From: Candidatus Kaiserbacteria bacterium
GTDB taxonomy: Bacteria > Patescibacteriota > Minisyncoccia > Phycocordibacterales > Phycocordibacteraceae
Assembly: GCA_016217905.1 (NCBI GenBank)
Contig: JACRFL010000014.1
Span: 1 to 49,978, forward strand
Direction of reading: 5' to 3'
DNA length: 49,978 nt
Part shown: piece by piece, positions 49,009 through 49,978 of the stretch
Layout: every line of letters begins with the position of its first letter
Position numbering within the stretch: position 1 is the stretch's first letter
Notes under the pieces: generated by a model
Databases searched by the model: none
What the model was told of the DNA's origin: nothing
What the model saw: the letters and a program-made list of their open reading frames with translations, nothing else
Made by a program: the position numbers and the translations under genes

Positions 49009-49509
49009 CTACACTGCGAGACGCTCGATCTTTCGTTCCCGATGGTGTTTATACTCATGCCACGCGAGCACGACGAAAATCGCGTCGAAAATCGTAACCG
49101 CGGCCAGGAACAGGGAGTGGTGGATCCCGATACGATAGATTTGGTACGTCATGAAAAACAACGTGAACCCGATGGTCACGAGATACGCCCAGTGCCTGTC
49201 CCGATACAGTTGGATCGTCAAAAAGATGTTCAGGATGCCGTGCGCCAGCAAGTATACCGCGGCGAATGTCCGAGCGTCGCTCGGCACGTTTTGGAAAATC
49301 TGCACGAGAAAGTTTATAAAAACGTCGTTGGGATCTTCCAGTAATTCGTGGGAAGTGACCGAAAGCAGCGAGGTGCCCGGAGCCGCCCTGCTCAAAAACA
49401 AGAAGAGAACGCCGCCGAGGGTTTCCCAGACGCCGTTTACGCCCTTGAGGAAAATCCCGAGTTCGAATAGCCGGTGCCAGTATTTTTGTGCGGATGTATG
49501 TTCCATCAT
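49009..49509 (-). CDS. DUF2127-family membrane protein
   Basis: LFELGIFLKGVNGVWETLGGVLFLF...AVYLLAHGILNIFLTIQLYRDRHWAYLVTIGFTLFFMTYQIYRIG. Confidence 0.85.
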   Translation of the reverse strand: MMEHTSAQKYWHRLFELGIFLKGVNGVWETLGGVLFLFLSRAAPGTSLLSVTSHELLEDPNDVFINFLVQIFQNVPSDARTFAAVYLLAHGILNIFLTIQLYRDRHWAYLVTIGFTLFFMTYQIYRIGIHHSLFLAAVTIFDAIFVVLAWHEYKHHRERKIERLAV

Positions 49510-49667
49510 TGACGGCTGACTGTCATGGTCTCAAATACGTGGAGTAAGGCCTTGTAAGAATATTTTAGCATCCCTTCTACTCCTTATGCGAGCCGTCTCG
49601 GTCTGTAGGGTGTCTTTGTGAATGTTACAAATGAGACACAAAACACCCGTCTCGGTCTCTGTCTCAT

Positions 49668-49840
49668 TTACAATGGCTTGCCGTTTTTGTACCACTCCAG
49701 CGCAATAATTTCTCCTGCCCTTTCAGAAATTCCTACAACCAAAAATAATCCAAGTTTATAGCCATAACCACCAAGCTCTTGAGTTAAGCCTTCTATCTTC
49801 CACAGATCATCACGCTCTGGTCGGTTGTTGGTTTCAAGTG
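49668..49840 (-). pseudogene. C-terminal ORF fragment truncated by IS insertion
   Basis: Minus-strand ...LETNNRPERDDLWKIEGLTQELGGYGYKLGLFLVVGISERAGEIIALEWYKNGKPL* interrupted at the IS end. Confidence 0.55.
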
Positions 49841-49978
49841 GTGTGGACCCCTTTCATTGCACGCCATCCTTGTTAGTTGAATTGTATGGCCGTGCGGCCT
49901 GAAGCGCAAACTGCATAGGCGGCATCTTCAGTGCGGAGTGGATTCTGGTGTGGTTGTACTGCCAGATAGTCTGATAGA
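49841..49978 (-). mobile_element. 3' end of an IS3/IS481-like element; transposase C-terminus, continues beyond window
   Basis: Minus frame YQTIWQYNHTRIHSALKMPPMQFALQAARPYNSTNKDGVQ* (stop 49854-49856); TGTGGACCCCTTTCA as probable terminal inverted repeat. Confidence 0.85.

Overview
The window is about 50 kb of gene-dense bacterial DNA, roughly 60% GC by eye, using the standard code. Gene content (compact housekeeping genes, a short ValRS, LemA/HtpX, a membrane-TPR protein, class II RNR) suggests a Patescibacteria/CPR (Parcubacteria-like) genome; this is inference, not shown. Housekeeping genes: tsaD (5'-truncated), valS, lepA, murJ, nrdJ-type RNR, recG, ftsH, smpB, typA, an Nramp transporter, an ABC-F ATPase, msrA/msrB, htpX and lemA. 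RNA genes: rnpB, ssrA and five tRNAs (Phe-GAA, Arg-CCT, Gly-CCC, Ser-GGA, Ile-TAT). The most interesting region is 15.0-25.5 kb. Here a leftward set (Acg-like nitroreductase, MacB-like permease and ATPase, HlyD/MacA adaptor, two SGNH hydrolases) diverges from a rightward operon (ThiF/E1-like enzyme, PlsC-like acyltransferase, Sfp-type phosphopantetheinyl transferase, acyl carrier protein, FeeM-like N-acyl amino acid synthase). The region ends at a degraded serine-recombinase remnant against the 3' end of tRNA-Ser. It looks like a mobile biosynthesis-and-export locus for an acylated amino acid or peptide. Other signals: short palindromic elements in and between genes, two of them exactly 33 bp and in frame within tsaD and recG; a recurrent -10 box 7-9 nt upstream of start codons, implying leaderless transcription; a tRNA-Ile with UAU anticodon; and an IS transposase end truncating an ORF at the right edge. 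No computation or database search was done.
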